Below are positions 5,502 through 6,682 of a stretch of DNA of 6,682 bases, piece by piece (the first letter of the stretch is position 1; every line of letters begins with the position of its first letter). The position numbers and the translations under genes were made by a program. A model generated the notes under the pieces. That model was not told where the DNA came from and did no database searches. It saw nothing but the letters and a program-made list of their open reading frames with translations. The stretch is from Gemmatimonadota bacterium (GTDB lineage: Bacteria > Gemmatimonadota > Gemmatimonadetes > Longimicrobiales > Gaopeijiaceae), in the NCBI GenBank assembly GCA_016209995.1, contig JACQVC010000097.1, positions 1-6,682 of the forward strand. Reading direction: 5' to 3'.

Positions 5502-6635
5502 ATGCGGGCGAGAGGCATGGTATGGCTCGCGCTGATCAGTGGCCTGTCGGCGTGTGAGGATACCACGGAAGTCCCAGGGGTACCGGCGGCCCCGCGAGCG
5601 CTCGAGGCGCGTTATTACAATCGGGCCGTCTACGTGACGTGGGAACTGGCACCGGAGTGGAACGGTGAGTCGTTCCGGGTCTATTCGAAGCGCGTGTCGG
5701 ACGCGGAGTACTTCCTCATCGCCCAGGTCACGAACTGCCGCGCGTCGAGCTGCGCGTACACGGACGTCAATGTGGTGGCCAACACGCGGTACCAATACTA
5801 CGTGGCCGCCGTAGACGACCGCTTCGATGTCGAGACGCCATCCGACTACGCGGTGGAGGTGCTGGTTCCGGAGCCGACGCCACCGCCCGTACCCACGGGT
5901 CTCGAGGTGATCGCTCTCGACGGCGCGCTCTACGCACGCTGGTCGGCCAGCAGTCGCTCAGCCACCGACTTCTCGCACTACCGGTTCTACCAGCAGACCA
6001 CTCAGTCCGGCGAGAACGTGAGCTTCTTCGTCGGGGAAACGGACTCGGAAGGCTTCCTGGACCTGCGGGCAGAGAATGGCATCACCTATCGCTATTTCGT
6101 GAGCGCCGTGGATACGCTGGGTCACGAGAGCGCCGGCAGTCAGGTGAGCGAGGGCACGCCTCGGCCCGATTATCAAGGCGAATGGATCCACGCGCACGGG
6201 GACAATCCGAATCGGTCCGGATTCCGCTTTCGCGCAAGCGACTCGGAGACGGCGGTTCTGTCGGGATCGTCCCCGCAGCGGCACTTCCGCTTGGAGGTCG
6301 ACGGCGGAGGCTGGTGGCTCGCGCCCGGTCCGGGCACGGCCATCCACTCTCAGGGCTTCATCACGTCGGCTCTCACCTGTGGAGTGGCGAGCGATCCGGA
6401 CTGCTCGGCGTTGTCACGCGCACCGAGCTCGGGATACGTAACCGGGCGCGTGAGGCTCGATGCTCAGACCACCTACGCGCTGCGCGTCATCGGCGACGAC
6501 GGTCGGACGCACTACGCCGCGATCCGGGTCGTCCTGCTCGGACTGGACCAGGACGGGAACGCCCTCATGATCTTCGACTGGGCGTACCAGCTCCAGGCGG
6601 ACAACCTGGCGCTCGCGCCGGCGCGACGGCCGTGA
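5502..6635 (+). CDS. Lipoprotein with two fibronectin type III-like domains and an unassigned C-terminal domain
   Basis: I recognise the architecture but not a specific function. The 377-residue product starts with a short signal peptide ending in lipobox LSAC (Cys18), so it should be lipid-anchored and periplasmic or surface-exposed; acidic residues Glu-Asp follow the Cys. Two FN3-like units follow. Unit 1 is about residues 31-124 (AVYVTWELAP, then YQYYVAAVDD) and unit 2 about 131-222 (ALYARWSASS, then YRYFVSAVDTLGHES). They are joined by a Pro-rich linker, EPTPPPVPTG. Residues 224-365 form a separate Gly/Ser/aromatic beta-rich region (EVDGGGWWLAPGPGT, YALRVIGDDGRTHYAAIRVV) that matches nothing I know. 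Cys79/Cys84 and Cys293/Cys301 are spaced to form local disulfides. FN3 units usually mediate adhesion or position domains of extracellular enzymes; no catalytic motif is apparent. It has a strong ribosome binding site and a 267-base spacer from lptD, suggesting separate expression. Confidence 0.85.
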   Translation: MRARGMVWLALISGLSACEDTTEVPGVPAAPRALEARYYNRAVYVTWELAPEWNGESFRVYSKRVSDAEYFLIAQVTNCRASSCAYTDVNVVANTRYQYYVAAVDDRFDVETPSDYAVEVLVPEPTPPPVPTGLEVIALDGALYARWSASSRSATDFSHYRFYQQTTQSGENVSFFVGETDSEGFLDLRAENGITYRYFVSAVDTLGHESAGSQVSEGTPRPDYQGEWIHAHGDNPNRSGFRFRASDSETAVLSGSSPQRHFRLEVDGGGWWLAPGPGTAIHSQGFITSALTCGVASDPDCSALSRAPSSGYVTGRVRLDAQTTYALRVIGDDGRTHYAAIRVVLLGLDQDGNALMIFDWAYQLQADNLALAPARRP

Positions 6636-6682
6636 GAGCAACAACTACCGTTTCACGCGGAGTGTTCACCGGCTACGCCGAC

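Noticed and set aside
4212..5795. Long open frame on the minus strand (527 codons) spanning the lptD 3' end and the spacer
   Set aside because: It is antisense to two well-supported genes, Arg/Leu/Pro-rich as expected of a GC-rich shadow, and shows no recognisable domain.
6636..6682. Start of a further gene at GTG 6662
   Set aside because: Only seven codons remain in the window and there is no properly spaced ribosome binding site.

Overview
The window reads as a piece of chromosome from a high-GC diderm bacterium that makes an LPS-type outer membrane. Protein style and gene content (lipoprotein CpoB/YbgF, NrdR, TatC, a long LptD with Ala/Asp/Gln-rich spacers, an FN3 lipoprotein) fit Gemmatimonadota or a close relative. 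That placement is an inference from the translated sequences, not a database result. All five supported genes lie on the + strand.

Layout. 1-46: end of an upstream unit and the leader of gene 1. 47-886: CpoB/YbgF-like lipoprotein with a coiled coil and TPRs. 887-982: 96-base gap with two inverted repeats. 983-1480: NrdR, the Zn-ribbon/ATP-cone repressor of ribonucleotide reductase genes. 1490-2332: TatC, 9 bases after nrdR. 2325-5234: LptD-family outer-membrane protein, overlapping the tatC stop by 8 bases and ending in tandem TAG TAG. 5235-5501: 267-base spacer rich in short direct and inverted repeats and ending in a strong Shine-Dalgarno. 5502-6635: lipoprotein with two FN3-like domains and an unrecognised C-terminal beta-rich domain. 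6636-6682: no supported feature.

How the genes fit together. nrdR, tatC and lptD are packed tightly enough to be co-transcribed, possibly with cpoB. Three of the four products serve the envelope: CpoB (Tol-Pal and peptidoglycan coordination at division), TatC (export of folded proteins across the inner membrane) and LptD (LPS delivery to the cell surface). NrdR is the cytoplasmic exception. The FN3 lipoprotein follows a structured spacer and probably has its own transcript or control.

The coding part is largely conventional. The places that most deserve a second look are the repeat-rich spacer at 5235-5501, the LptD with a single cysteine in its mature chain, the duplicated motif under the LptD signal peptide, and the unassigned C-terminal domain of the last gene. 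I found no convincing new multi-gene system.
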